Shown: positions 22,359 through 34,918 of the stretch, piece after piece
Layout of the letters: the number at the start of each line of letters is the position of its first letter
How positions within the stretch are numbered: the first letter of the stretch is position 1
Source of the DNA: Deinococcus arcticus
Lineage (GTDB): Bacteria; Deinococcota; Deinococci; Deinococcales; Deinococcaceae
Length of the DNA: 64,000 nt
Direction: 5' to 3'
Assembly: GCF_003028415.1 (NCBI RefSeq)
Contig: NZ_PYSV01000004.1
Coordinates: forward strand, 124,001-188,000
Notes under the pieces: generated by a model
Database searches by the model: none
The model's input: only the letters and a program-made list of their open reading frames with translations
What the model was told of the DNA's origin: nothing
Program-made: the position numbers and the translations under genes

Positions 22359-23054
22359 CTACAGCCGCTGCCCGCGCGGCTGGTGAAAATACACCCGCCC
22401 CACCACCGTGGCTTCCTCGGGCTTGACGGGCGGGTGGTCGGGATTGTCGCTGCTCAGCCACAGGTGCTCGCCGTAACGGCGCAGGCGCTTGACGGTCAGG
22501 CCCAGGCCCGGCACATGCAGCACGTAGATGCGGCCCTCACGCAGGTCCAGGTCGCCGGGGTCCACATACACGCGGTCCCCGGGGCGAATGCCGCCCGCCT
22601 CGGTGCTCATGGAGTCACCCTGCACCTCCAGCACCAGCATCCCGGGGCGGTGGTCGCGCAGCGGCACGAGTTCGTAGTCAATCACGCGGCCCTCGGCCTC
22701 GGTGGTGGGCAGCCCCGCAGTGGCCAGGGCGCGCACCGGCACCCGCACCAGTTCCAGGGTGCCCAGCACGTCCTCGCTGGGGTGGGGGGCCAGGGGGCGC
22801 AGGCCGGTGCGCGCCGTCCACTCGCTCAGCGACAGGTTCAGCGCCCGGCGCAGGGCGTCCTGCCGCGCGGGGGTCAGGGCGCTCAGGGCGCGTTCGCCGC
22901 GCTCCAGACGGCTCAGGTACGGCTGGGTCACCCGCCCGGCCTCGCCGCCGTGCTGCGCGGTCAGGGCGCACAGTTCGGCCTGCCCCAGCCCCTGGCGCCG
23001 CCGCTGTTCACGCAGCCAGGGAGCCAGGTCGGGGCCAGAGGCGGGCAAGGTCAT
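22359..23054 (-). CDS. XRE-family HTH / S24 (LexA/CI-like) autocleaving repressor
   Basis: 231 aa. N-terminal XRE helix-turn-helix (LREQRRRQGLGQAELCALTA, then RVTQPYLSRLERGERALSAL). C-terminal S24 latent protease domain: cleavage-site pair Ala113-Gly114 in ALATAGLPTTEAEG, nucleophile Ser148 in VQGDSMSTEAGGIRPGDRVY and general base Lys189 in LTVKRLRR. The Gly114-Ser148 spacing (34) equals that of LexA as I recall it, so RecA-type stimulated self-cleavage is likely. TACACT (23061-23066, minus strand) 6 nt upstream gives the start. It is divergent from a holin-like gene across a shared inverted-repeat operator, so it probably represses both. Confidence 0.85.
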   Translation of the reverse strand: MTLPASGPDLAPWLREQRRRQGLGQAELCALTAQHGGEAGRVTQPYLSRLERGERALSALTPARQDALRRALNLSLSEWTARTGLRPLAPHPSEDVLGTLELVRVPVRALATAGLPTTEAEGRVIDYELVPLRDHRPGMLVLEVQGDSMSTEAGGIRPGDRVYVDPGDLDLREGRIYVLHVPGLGLTVKRLRRYGEHLWLSSDNPDHPPVKPEEATVVGRVYFHQPRGQRL

Positions 23055-23089
23055 GAGCGCAGTGTAAACGGCCGCCCGGGAGAGAATGG

Positions 23090-23127
23090 CATAGGCGCAC
23101 CTTGTTTTATGCCTATGGACATATTAT
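23090..23127. promoter_or_regulatory. Operator/promoter between S24 repressor and holin-like gene
   Basis: Inverted repeat CATAGGC (23090-23096) / GCCTATG (23111-23117), centres 21 bp apart, i.e. two helical turns. The left arm touches the -35 region of the repressor gene (its -10 is TACACT at 23061-23066 on the minus strand). The right arm lies just upstream of TATTAT (23122-23127), a near-consensus -10 for the plus-strand gene. The layout fits a single repressor controlling both genes; binding is inference. Confidence 0.55.
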
Positions 23128-23189
23128 GCTCTGAGCAGATCGTGCGGCGTCTATTCGTGGGCTTTTCTTTCCTGCCGTTGGAGGCCATC

Positions 23190-23546
23190 ATGCCTGACCC
23201 GTCTTCCCTGCCCCCTGCGCTCAGCACCCTGGCGCCCCTGCTGCTGCTGGCCTTTGCAGCAGGCAGCTTTACCCAGCTCACCCGCGTGCTCTCGCGCCCC
23301 GGGCGCCAGTCCGCGCGCCGCACCGCCGCGCAGGCCCTGGCGGCGGGCGTGGCCGCCCTGACCGTGAGTGCGCTGCTGAGTGCGGCGCTGCCCTCGCCTG
23401 TGGCCCCGGCGCTGCTGCTGGCGGCGGCCTGCGTGACGGGCTGGAGCGGTCCGGCCATTCTGGCCCGGCTGGGCGTCCTGATGGAGCGGCAACTGGGGCT
23501 GCGCCCGCCTCTGCCCGGTTCAGTGGACCGCGAACCGGAGCACTGA
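23190..23546 (+). CDS. Holin-like small membrane protein
   Basis: 118 aa with three hydrophobic segments (LSTLAPLLLLAFAAGSF, AQALAAGVAALTVSALLSAA and VAPALLLAAACVTGWSGPAI) and short charged ends. Length, the number of segments and the GWSGPAILARLGVLMERQLG stretch near the end resemble phage holins of the superfamily with C-terminal GWxGxxxL pattern; identity is not certain. ATG 23190 has GGAGG about 5 nt upstream; an in-frame ATG at 23109 would start inside the operator. Divergent from an autocleavable repressor, which suggests DNA-damage induction. Confidence 0.5.
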   Translation: MPDPSSLPPALSTLAPLLLLAFAAGSFTQLTRVLSRPGRQSARRTAAQALAAGVAALTVSALLSAALPSPVAPALLLAAACVTGWSGPAILARLGVLMERQLGLRPPLPGSVDREPEH

Positions 23547-23668
23547 GCCGAGATTCCACGCCAGCAAGCCCTGTTGATGAAAAAGGCTGCACTCTGCATG
23601 AAATCCAGCCCAAGTCACATAGAAATATTGGCCACATCATTGACGCAGTGGGTGGCGGACAATGCGGC

Positions 23669-24835
23669 ATGAACCTCAGGTCAGCTGCGGGCGGCGCAGT
23701 CCGCCCTTTCCTTGTGGCCCTGCTTACGGGCCTGCTCACGGCAGGCAGTGCCCAGCAGGCTGCGCCTGTCCCCAGTCCTGCGGCGCCGGGCCAGAATGTT
23801 CAGGACCGGCGGGTGCGCGCCGCGGCGCCCGCGCCCCTCAGTGCGCAGGAGCAGGCCACCCTTCAGGCCCTGGTGGGCCGCGTGCGCCCGGCCACCGTGC
23901 GGGTAGAGCAGTGCCCCACCCCCGCCTGCACCACCCGCGACGGCGTGGGCACCGGCGTGCTGATCTCGGCCGATGGGCTGGTGCTGACCGCCTACCATGT
24001 GATTGAGGGCGCCACCGTCCTGAGCGTGCAGACCGAGAACCGCACCCGTTACCGCGCCGAGGTGGTGGGCTACAACGACCAGGACGATCTGGCGCTGCTG
24101 CGGGTGCAGGTGCCGGCGGGGACGCCCTTCCTGCCGCTGGCCACTGCGCGACCGGCCGTGGGCGATATTGCGCTGGCGATTGGCAATGGGGGCGGCGCTT
24201 TCCTGAAAACCAAGGTAGGCCGCCTGACGGGGCTGGATTCGGACGCGGGGCGCGCGGATTTTCCCCCCGGCACCCTGGAACTGAACGCGCCGCTGGTGCC
24301 TGGCGACAGCGGCGGCCCGGTGGTGAACACCCGGGGCGAGGTGACGGGCATTGTCAGCTACGTCAGCGTGAATCCGCAGGCCCGGCAGCCGCAGTCCTAC
24401 GCGGTCCCCGTGACTGCTGCTGATCCCCGGCTGGCCCAGATGAAGGCGGGCGTGAAGCTGGACGCCCCGGTGATCGGCATTTTTCTGGGCGGTCCCTTCT
24501 CGGACCTGTTTTTCCTGCCTGCCGAGGGCTTTCGCAAACTGGCGCCGCTGCTGAAGCTGGGCGACACCCCCGGCGCCTTTTTCACCAGCATCTCGCGGGG
24601 CAGCCCTGCCGAGAAGGCGGGCCTGCGCCCACTGGTGCTCAACGACGACGCCGAGCGGATCTCGGGGGACATTGTGACCGCCGTGAACGGCAAGCGCATC
24701 GTGAACTTCGGCGAATTCCAGTACGCGGTGCGTGCCTACAAACCCGGCGACACAATCACCCTGAGCGTGCTGCGCGACGGCAAACCGCTGGAGATCAAGC
24801 TGACCCTGGCTGGCCGCAGCACCCTGCGGAACTGA
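23669..24835 (+). CDS. Secreted trypsin-like serine protease with PDZ domain (HtrA/DegP-like)
   Basis: 388 aa. Signal peptide (FLVALLTGLLTAGSAQ), a Pro-rich spacer, then a trypsin-like domain with the triad His110 (LTAYHVIEGA), Asp140 (DQDDLALLRV) and Ser214 (VPGDSGGPVV), and a C-terminal PDZ-like domain (SRGSPAEKAGLRPLV, then DIVTAVNGKRIVNFGEF). It is likely an envelope quality-control protease. The two cysteines in VEQCPTPACTTRDG could form a disulfide, unusual for the family. The start is weakly supported: ATG 23669 is chosen because it gives a clean signal peptide. Confidence 0.88.
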   Translation: MNLRSAAGGAVRPFLVALLTGLLTAGSAQQAAPVPSPAAPGQNVQDRRVRAAAPAPLSAQEQATLQALVGRVRPATVRVEQCPTPACTTRDGVGTGVLISADGLVLTAYHVIEGATVLSVQTENRTRYRAEVVGYNDQDDLALLRVQVPAGTPFLPLATARPAVGDIALAIGNGGGAFLKTKVGRLTGLDSDAGRADFPPGTLELNAPLVPGDSGGPVVNTRGEVTGIVSYVSVNPQARQPQSYAVPVTAADPRLAQMKAGVKLDAPVIGIFLGGPFSDLFFLPAEGFRKLAPLLKLGDTPGAFFTSISRGSPAEKAGLRPLVLNDDAERISGDIVTAVNGKRIVNFGEFQYAVRAYKPGDTITLSVLRDGKPLEIKLTLAGRSTLRN

Positions 24836-24909
24836 GGGCGCGCCACGCCGTGGGGGCCTCCGGGCCCCCCTTTGGGTGCATAGGCATCTTCATACTCTCG
24901 TAACACACC

Positions 24910-24937
24910 TTGACAATTCTGCCTAGAGCAGAATAAT
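24910..24937 (+). promoter_or_regulatory. Strong promoter with 19-bp palindromic operator in the spacer
   Basis: TTGACA (24910-24915) and AATAAT (24932-24937, spacing 16) form an almost consensus promoter. The spacer and -10 are covered by a perfect inverted repeat ATTCTGC-CTAGA-GCAGAAT (24916-24934). The -10 ends 6 nt before the ATG, so the mRNA should be leaderless. A repressor binding here would block RNA polymerase. The cognate regulator is not identifiable. Confidence 0.7.
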
Positions 24938-24943
24938 GCAGCT

Positions 24944-25414
24944 ATGGATACCCTGAAAAAAGCCGGAGCCATGCTGGCTCACCTGGAGCTGTTTCACCGC
25001 ATGCTGGATCTGCGCGGCCTGCTGCAACTGGCCGCCCACATGGAAGAGCGCGGCGACCGCGTGACCCTGATCAGCCCCGGGAGCATCACCCTGATTGGCG
25101 CCGAGATGCACAGTGACGCCCAGGTGACCACCGCCAAGGGCGCGGTCATCGAGGCCGCCACCGCTTACCGCGTGCTGCAGGGCCTCAAAGGCCACGAGGC
25201 CCCCGAATACGCCGTGACCCGTGAGGAACTGGGCGCCCTGAACGCCCGCGCCGTGGCCGAACTGGGCGAGAGCGACGCCCTGCGCGCCTTTGAAGCCACC
25301 CTGACCCGCATCTCGGCCGCGCCGGGTGCCCCCACCGAGCCCGCCGGCGAGCGCCCGGGCCGGGGCCGCCGGGCCGCCGAGCCCGAGGCAGGCAGCGAGC
25401 AGCCGGCGGCCTGA
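24944..25414 (+). CDS. Conserved-looking protein of unknown function
   Basis: 156 aa. An N-terminal helical part (MDTLKKAGAMLAHLELFHRM) is followed by a globular region (AAHMEERGDRVTLISPGSIT and the ATAYRVLQGLKGHEAPEYAV stretch); the last 35 residues are Pro/Gly/Glu/Arg-rich and probably disordered (GRGRRAAEPEAG). No signal peptide or membrane segment. The most informative clue is its promoter: consensus-like and covered by a perfect palindrome, so this gene is tightly regulated. Function not inferred. Confidence 0.6.
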   Translation: MDTLKKAGAMLAHLELFHRMLDLRGLLQLAAHMEERGDRVTLISPGSITLIGAEMHSDAQVTTAKGAVIEAATAYRVLQGLKGHEAPEYAVTREELGALNARAVAELGESDALRAFEATLTRISAAPGAPTEPAGERPGRGRRAAEPEAGSEQPAA

Positions 25415-25487
25415 GCGCACCCACTCGGCTTCGCTGCTCGCCACACATCATCAGCCGCGCTTCACCTGCGCCCGCTAGGGTAAGGAG

Positions 25488-26147
25488 GTGAAGCGCGGCG
25501 CCCTGTTGGCTGTCCTGATTTCTTCCCTGGCCGGCGCCGCTTCGGTCCCGGACCTGCTGCTGGGCGGCGATTACGCCCGTGCCTACGAGGCGGCCCAGGC
25601 GGCGCGCGACCCGCTGAACGCCAGCCGGGCCGCTGCCGCGCAGGCCGAGTACCGCGCCGGTGGGCGCGACTGGGTGGCCCGCGCCGTGGAGGCCGGGCGG
25701 CAGGCCACGCGCGAGCAGCCCCGCAGTCCGGACGCCGCCCTGGCCCTGGGCAGCGCCCTGGGGTTGCAGGCCCGCGCCGGGGGCTACACCCTGGGCGCCC
25801 TGAGAACCGCCCACGAAGCCCGCGACGCCCTGGACCGCGCGCTGGCCCTGGCCCCGGCGCGTCCCGACGTGCAGGCGGTGCTGGCCGAGTGGCACGCGGG
25901 CGCCTGGGCGCGGGCCCGCATCTTTGGCGGCGGCAACCCGGACCGGGCGCGTACCCTGGCCCTGGGCGCCGTGCGCGCGGCCCCGGACAACATTTTTGTG
26001 CAGACCCACGCGGGGCTGGCCCTGGCCCTGCTGCGAGACCCTGGCGCCCGCGCGGTGCTGACCCGCGCCGCCGCGCTGGAGGCCCGCAGCGCCCTGGACC
26101 GCGACCTGCAGGTGCAGGCCCGGCAGGCCCTGGGCCCCCAGCCCTGA
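25488..26147 (+). CDS. Exported TPR-like repeat protein
   Basis: 219 aa. N-terminal signal peptide ([23 protein letters not shown] start), then helical hairpins rich in Ala, Arg and Leu that fit tetratricopeptide repeats ([56 protein letters not shown]). Probably a periplasmic protein-protein interaction module. TAGGGT (25476-25481) is 6 nt upstream of the GTG; the intervening AAGGAG could also serve as a ribosome site, so both modes are possible. Confidence 0.65.
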   Translation: MKRGALLAVLISSLAGAASVPDLLLGGDYARAYEAAQAARDPLNASRAAAAQAEYRAGGRDWVARAVEAGRQATREQPRSPDAALALGSALGLQARAGGYTLGALRTAHEARDALDRALALAPARPDVQAVLAEWHAGAWARARIFGGGNPDRARTLALGAVRAAPDNIFVQTHAGLALALLRDPGARAVLTRAAALEARSALDRDLQVQARQALGPQP

Positions 26148-26226
26148 GCCTGCACCCAACACCCGGACGCACGAAACACGGGCACGAAACCCAGGCCACA
26201 ACCACAGGGCCGCTATCCTACGGGGT

Positions 26227-28674
<2,448 letters not shown>

Positions 28675-28750
28675 GGTCCCCCGGGCACCCCCACAGGGGG
28701 CCGCGCAATCCAGCGTGCCCGGGAAGCGCGGCCCCTGTACAGTGGCCCTG

Positions 28751-30547
28751 ATGAAGCCAAAGACCTCTCTTTCCCTTGCCCTGCTGCTGGGCACCGCCCT
28801 CTCGCTGGGCAGCGTCGCCAGCGCGCTGAGCCTGTCGGACCCCAAGGTATACACCGTGCCGGGGGCCAACACCCGTGTGGCCGCCTTCCTGCCTGGCGGC
28901 CAGGTGGCGGTGAACGCGGACAACGGGGTGCTGATCCTGGACCAGAATCTCAAGACGGTGCGCAGCTGGTACACCCTGCCAGACGAGGTGACCGGGCTGG
29001 TCAGCAGTCCCAACGGCGCGCGGGTGGCGGCCATGACGAGCAGCCGCTGGGCCGTGTGGGACGCCGTCACGGGCCGCGAGGTGCGCGGCGGCCAGAGCGT
29101 CTACGACACCCGGCTGGGCTTTGACGCTCAGGGCGAACTGCTGCTGCAGGATGACGGCACCCTCTACCGCGTGAACATTGCCAGTGGGCAGCGCCAGGAG
29201 GTCCTGGGCGACGGCGAACTGTACGACATGGCCGTGAGCCCGGACGGCACGCTGCTGGTGGCCCTGTACGAGGACCGCGTGGAACTGGTGCGCCTGAGCA
29301 GCGGCGAGGTGCTGGCCAAGGCGCCAGTCGAAGGCGAACCCTACGAGGTGGCCGCCACCTTTGCGCCGTCGGGTGAAGCGGCGGTGGTGCGCCTGGACGA
29401 ACAGGCCCTGGTGCTGCGCGCCGGGCAGGCACCCACGGCCCTGGAAGACGGCGAGGACCTCTCGCAGCGCGGCAGCGTGGTGTTCCTCAACCCACAGCAG
29501 TTCGTCTATGCCCTGTACGGCGACGGTCAGCTGTACGACGCCCAGAGCGGCAAGATGGTGGGCGATCCCCTGGAATTCGACAGCGCTGGGCCCCTGGTGG
29601 CAGGCCCCGACGGCACGGTGCTGGCGCTGGGCCGCGCCGTGGGCCGCCTGAGCACCGCCAATCTGAGCGCCCCCGCGCGGCCCCAGGTGAACCTGCCGTC
29701 CAGCAACGCGCTGGTGGGCGCTTTCGTGGGCGGCGTGCCGCACGCCGGCGTGGCCGAATTCATCAACCTGAAAACGGGTACGGCGCTGAACGTGGGCAGC
29801 CGGGGCACCCTGTGGGCGGCTGAAGCCACGGGCGACAGCGTGTGGACCCTGGGCGGGGTCACGGTGAACGTGTACCGCGCGGGCAAGATCACGCGGGTGG
29901 GCACCCTGGACGAGGACGCCGAATACGAAACCCTGCGCGCCACGCCGGGGGGCCAGTTCGCGGCGGCCAGCGGCTACTACGGCGCGGCGCTGCTGGATGG
30001 CCGCAGCGGCAAGGTGCTGGGCAAGGTCACCGAAACGCAGCTGAAGGTGGAAGACATTCACGGCGCCCTGCCCACCCTGGACGGCAAGGGGCTGATCATC
30101 ACGCCGCACGAGGGCGATCCCTTCCGCTACGACCTGGCCAGCAAGAAGCGCGCCACCGTCTTCAAGCTGCCCGCCGAGGCCGAGGTCTACGATCTGCACC
30201 AGAGCCCCGGCGGCACCCTGGCCGTGCTGTACGGCACGGAGGACGATGACCGCGTGGCCCTGGTCAAGCCCGGCGCCACCACCGCCTTCAAGACCCTGAC
30301 CTTTCCCGGCTCGGTGCGCGCCCTGCGCTTCAGCCCCGACGGCAAGCTTCTGGCGGTGCTGACCGGCGACGCCCAGAACGCCCTGCAGGTGTACGACACC
30401 GCCACCGGCGCCGTGCTGGCCCGCGCCGGGTCCTTCAGCCTGCGCACCTCACTGCTGGTGTGGAACCCCGGCGGCACCGAGCTGCTGGTGGGTTCGGGCC
30501 TGCTGGGCCAGAGTGGCAGCGCCACGGTGTACACGGTCAGGAAGTAA
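28751..30547 (+). CDS. Exported WD40-like beta-propeller protein
   Basis: 598 aa. Signal peptide (TSLSLALLLGTALSLGSVAS) followed by many propeller-type blades with a recurring pattern such as YDMAVSPDGTLLVALYEDRV, LRATPGGQFAAASGYYGAAL, LRFSPDGKLLAVLTGDAQNA and LLVWNPGGTELLVGSG. Probably a periplasmic or surface scaffold; no enzyme motif is visible. TACAGT (28738-28743) and a 7-nt spacer place the start at ATG 28751. A strong hairpin follows. Confidence 0.75.
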   Translation: MKPKTSLSLALLLGTALSLGSVASALSLSDPKVYTVPGANTRVAAFLPGGQVAVNADNGVLILDQNLKTVRSWYTLPDEVTGLVSSPNGARVAAMTSSRWAVWDAVTGREVRGGQSVYDTRLGFDAQGELLLQDDGTLYRVNIASGQRQEVLGDGELYDMAVSPDGTLLVALYEDRVELVRLSSGEVLAKAPVEGEPYEVAATFAPSGEAAVVRLDEQALVLRAGQAPTALEDGEDLSQRGSVVFLNPQQFVYALYGDGQLYDAQSGKMVGDPLEFDSAGPLVAGPDGTVLALGRAVGRLSTANLSAPARPQVNLPSSNALVGAFVGGVPHAGVAEFINLKTGTALNVGSRGTLWAAEATGDSVWTLGGVTVNVYRAGKITRVGTLDEDAEYETLRATPGGQFAAASGYYGAALLDGRSGKVLGKVTETQLKVEDIHGALPTLDGKGLIITPHEGDPFRYDLASKKRATVFKLPAEAEVYDLHQSPGGTLAVLYGTEDDDRVALVKPGATTAFKTLTFPGSVRALRFSPDGKLLAVLTGDAQNALQVYDTATGAVLARAGSFSLRTSLLVWNPGGTELLVGSGLLGQSGSATVYTVRK

Positions 30548-30561
30548 GAGCCACGGGCTGT

Positions 30562-30602
30562 GGGCCATGAGCCACGGGGGCACAGCCCCGGGCTCATGGC
30601 CC
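30562..30602 (+). terminator. Hairpin terminator carrying the GGGCCATGAGCC repeat
   Basis: 12-bp stem GGGCCATGAGCC (30562-30573) / GGCTCATGGCCC (30591-30602) with an inner GGGG/CCCC helix, 15 nt after the stop codon. The 17 nt GGCTGTGGGCCATGAGC (30556-30572) recur exactly at 58901-58917; related units occur at 30690-30715, 39723-39752 and 40012-40055. Confidence 0.6.
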
Positions 30603-30723
30603 TTCTCGTGGGCTGAGGGGTGAACAGACCTGGGGCAACCGTGGTTCTTCGCTGGACACCGGCAGGCGTGGGCGCCCCTCTCCCTCTGGCTCAAAGCCCA
30701 TGGCCCACAGCCTCTTTCCTGCC

Positions 30724-32148
30724 CTAATTCAGCGTCCGGCCTCCCTGCGCGCCCTGCTGGGCCAGCAGCTCGCCGGCGCGGCGCAGGTGCTCTTGCAGGG
30801 TGCCGTGCCAGTCGTCGCTTTCAGGGGTGTGGCTCAGGGCCTGCTGGGCGTAGGCGTAGGCGGCAGCCGGGTTGGGAAAGCCCTGCTGGGCCAGCACGTC
30901 GGCCGCCATCTGGGACGCCGTGAGCCAGTCACGGCTGCCCGGCGCGGCCTCGCGGATCACGCGCTCGTAGTGCTCCAGGGCGTCGTCGAGCTGAAAATAA
31001 TCCAGGGCCACGCTGCCCAGCACCAGACTGGCGGGAATCACCGCTCCCTGGGCCAGGGCCTGTTCGGCGGCCTGCTGGGCTTCGGGCAGGCGGCCCAGGC
31101 GGTAATCACACTCGGCCAGGTCTGCCAGCACCTCGGGCAGGTAGGGGTAGTCCGCTTCCGAGAGGGCCGCTTCCAGCTTCTCGCGGGCTTCCACGGGGCG
31201 GTCCAGGTCCAGCAGGGCCACGCCCAGTTCATGGTTGGCGTACGGGCGGTCGCCGTCCCCGGCCAGCCGCAGCGCCTCGGCAAAGGCGTCCAGGGCCTGC
31301 TCGGTCTGGCCCAGGTGGGTGAGCACCTGCCCGCGCACCAGCGCCACGCCGTAACTGGGGTCACCATACTGGGCTTCCAGGCGCGCGGCCTCGCGGATCA
31401 TGTCGTGTGCCGGCGCCGGCTGGCCCAGGTTCAGCAGGGCCTGGGCGCGCAGGTAGTGCCAGGTGGCGAGATTCAGGCCCTGTTCCTCGGCCTCGTCGGG
31501 GGCGGGGCGCGCGGCGTACAGGGGCCGGGCCTGATCCAGCGCGGCCTTTGCGGCCTCGGGCTGGCCCAGTTGCAGGTGCAGCGCCGCCTGTTCCTGCAGC
31601 ATCACCGCGCGGTTGATGCCCGAGGCCAGATGCGCGGCCTCGGCGTACAGCCCCGCCGCCTCGGCGCTCTGGCCCAGGCTCTCGTGGGCGTCGGCCTCCC
31701 AGGAACGCAGGCGCCAGCGCAGGTGCAGCGGCAATTCGGTGCTGGCCACGTGCACTTCCAGCGCCTCGGCCGGCTTGCCGGACAGCGCCAGGGCGCACAG
31801 GGCGTGAAAGCGCACCAGCGCGTCCGGGCTCTCGCGCACCGCCTGGGGAGGCGGGGGGGCTTCCTCGCCGCGGGTGCGGGCGTCCAGTTCGGCCCACAGG
31901 GCGACAGACAGCGCGTCCTCGCGCCGCGCGGGGTCCAGGGTGCGGGCCTCGCGCAGCGCCGCGCCCAGTTCAGCCAGGGCGGCGTCGCCGTACAGGGCGT
32001 GCAGGTGCGCCAGATACAGCGCCAGCCGGGCCCGCTCGGGCTTCCCGGCCTCGCGCATGGCGGCTTCCAGAATGCCAAAAGCCGCGTCGTAGTCGCCCCC
32101 CGCGAGCGCCGCGCACACTTGCTGCCAGGTGGTGGCTACGTCAATCAT
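30724..32148 (-). CDS. Cytoplasmic TPR-repeat protein
   Basis: 474 aa protein made of repeated 34-residue-like helical hairpins, for example [80 protein letters not shown] and [20 protein letters not shown]. No signal peptide or enzymatic motif; a scaffolding or regulatory role is expected. Start: ATG 32148 has TATCCT (32157-32162, minus strand) 8 nt upstream. It is divergent from the FtsH-like N-domain protein. Confidence 0.75.
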   Translation of the reverse strand: MIDVATTWQQVCAALAGGDYDAAFGILEAAMREAGKPERARLALYLAHLHALYGDAALAELGAALREARTLDPARREDALSVALWAELDARTRGEEAPPPPQAVRESPDALVRFHALCALALSGKPAEALEVHVASTELPLHLRWRLRSWEADAHESLGQSAEAAGLYAEAAHLASGINRAVMLQEQAALHLQLGQPEAAKAALDQARPLYAARPAPDEAEEQGLNLATWHYLRAQALLNLGQPAPAHDMIREAARLEAQYGDPSYGVALVRGQVLTHLGQTEQALDAFAEALRLAGDGDRPYANHELGVALLDLDRPVEAREKLEAALSEADYPYLPEVLADLAECDYRLGRLPEAQQAAEQALAQGAVIPASLVLGSVALDYFQLDDALEHYERVIREAAPGSRDWLTASQMAADVLAQQGFPNPAAAYAYAQQALSHTPESDDWHGTLQEHLRRAGELLAQQGAQGGRTLN

Positions 32149-32231
32149 TCTCTGGCAGGATACTGCGCCGCTCCCCGGTTCTCCCTCTTTTGCCGCTTGC
32201 GGCGTGCGGGCATGTGGGGTCTGATGGCCGC

Positions 32232-32702
32232 ATGACCCACCGCACCCGCGCTTCGCGCTCCTCTGCCTCAGGCTGGCCTGTGCTGGGTGGCCTGCTGGCC
32301 CTGGGCCTGTTTGCTGTTCTGGGCCTGCTGGGCTGGCAGGCGCTGGCCCGCAGCCAGAGCGCCCCGCTGAGCGCCGCCGAGTTCCGTTCGCTGCTGGAGG
32401 CCGGGCAGGTGGAGCGGGTGGTGGTTCGGGGCGAGGTCGCCCAGGTGAGCCTGCAAGGCCAGCGCCGCACCCACCGCCTCGCCTGGCCAGATGGCCGCCC
32501 TGGTTCTCCAGACGGCCCGCTGCTCCGGGCGCTGGACCGGCAGGACGTGGAAGTGCGCTTCGAGCAGCGCGCCCCGTGGCTTGCCCTGCTGCTTGGTGCG
32601 CTGCCGCCCCTGCTGGCTCTGGCACTGTTCGTGGCCCTGCCGCTGACGCTGCTGGGGTTGCTGCTGTGGCGGCTGCGGGTGGCGCGGCCAGGGCAACGCT
32701 AA
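32232..32702 (+). CDS. FtsH N-terminal-domain-only membrane protein
   Basis: 156 aa. Two transmembrane helices ([19 protein letters not shown] and [20 protein letters not shown]) flank a domain that matches the periplasmic domain of the FtsH encoded right after it: [20 protein letters not shown] here against [20 protein letters not shown] in FtsH, and [20 protein letters not shown] against [20 protein letters not shown]. The AAA+ and protease domains are absent. It could bind FtsH hexamers or compete with its partners. It lies 34 nt upstream of the ftsH HAIR operator, so it has its own promoter. Confidence 0.8.
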   Translation: MTHRTRASRSSASGWPVLGGLLALGLFAVLGLLGWQALARSQSAPLSAAEFRSLLEAGQVERVVVRGEVAQVSLQGQRRTHRLAWPDGRPGSPDGPLLRALDRQDVEVRFEQRAPWLALLLGALPPLLALALFVALPLTLLGLLLWRLRVARPGQR

Positions 32703-32735
32703 AGAGCAGGTGTAAGACGGGACTCACTCACGCAC

Positions 32736-32756
32736 CTTGAGTCTGGTAGACTCAAG
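32736..32756. promoter_or_regulatory. HAIR operator (HspR binding site) upstream of ftsH
   Basis: Exact match to the HspR-associated inverted repeat CTTGAGT-N7-ACTCAAG, here with the arms extended to 8 bp (32736-32743 and 32749-32756). TAGACT inside it (32747-32752) may be the -10. HspR repression of heat-shock genes through HAIR is established in actinobacteria and described for Deinococcus. Confidence 0.92.
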
Positions 32757-32817
32757 TTCAGCGGGCGAGGCCCGCCCTGTTCCCCATTCCCCCTTCTCCC
32801 CATTCGGAGGACTGTTC

Positions 32818-34689
<1,872 letters not shown>

Positions 34690-34706
34690 CCTCCTTGCGC
34701 CTGAAG

Positions 34707-34732
34707 CCCCCTGCTCCGCGCAGGGGGTTTTT
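34707..34732 (+). terminator. ftsH terminator
   Basis: Perfect stem CCCCCTGC / GCAGGGGG with a 5-nt loop, followed by five T. Begins 18 nt after the ftsH stop codon. Confidence 0.92.
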
Positions 34733-34735
34733 GTT

Positions 34736-34900
34736 ATGCCGCGAGGCCCTGCGCAGGCAGGGAGTGGGCACAGAGCCCTGCTGGCCCGCGCCTTTGACGA
34801 GGACCTGGGGTCTGCGGTGTCTGCCGAGGAGGGGCACGCTCTGCCCGGCCACACGAACGTCCTGCTGCGCAAGGCTCTCGGAAGAACCGGGAACCCATGA
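34736..34900 (+). CDS. Possible 54-aa small protein
   Basis: Open frame from ATG 34736 to TGA 34898-34900. The middle (HRALLARAFDEDLGSAVSAE, then EGHALPGHTNVLLRKALG) has coding-like third-position GC and an amphipathic look, but no ribosome-binding site, promoter or known family is seen, and it starts in the U-tract of the ftsH terminator. It may be a gene remnant or chance. Nothing else is evident in the 34733-34918 gap. Confidence 0.2.
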   Translation: MPRGPAQAGSGHRALLARAFDEDLGSAVSAEEGHALPGHTNVLLRKALGRTGNP

Positions 34901-34918
34901 GCCTTCCCTCTGGCCGCT

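Noticed and set aside
23107..23125. RDRM-like (radiation/desiccation response motif) match TTATGCCTATGGACATA
   Set aside because: The half sites are out of register with the known 17-bp palindrome; the CATAGGC/GCCTATG inverted repeat explains the sequence better.
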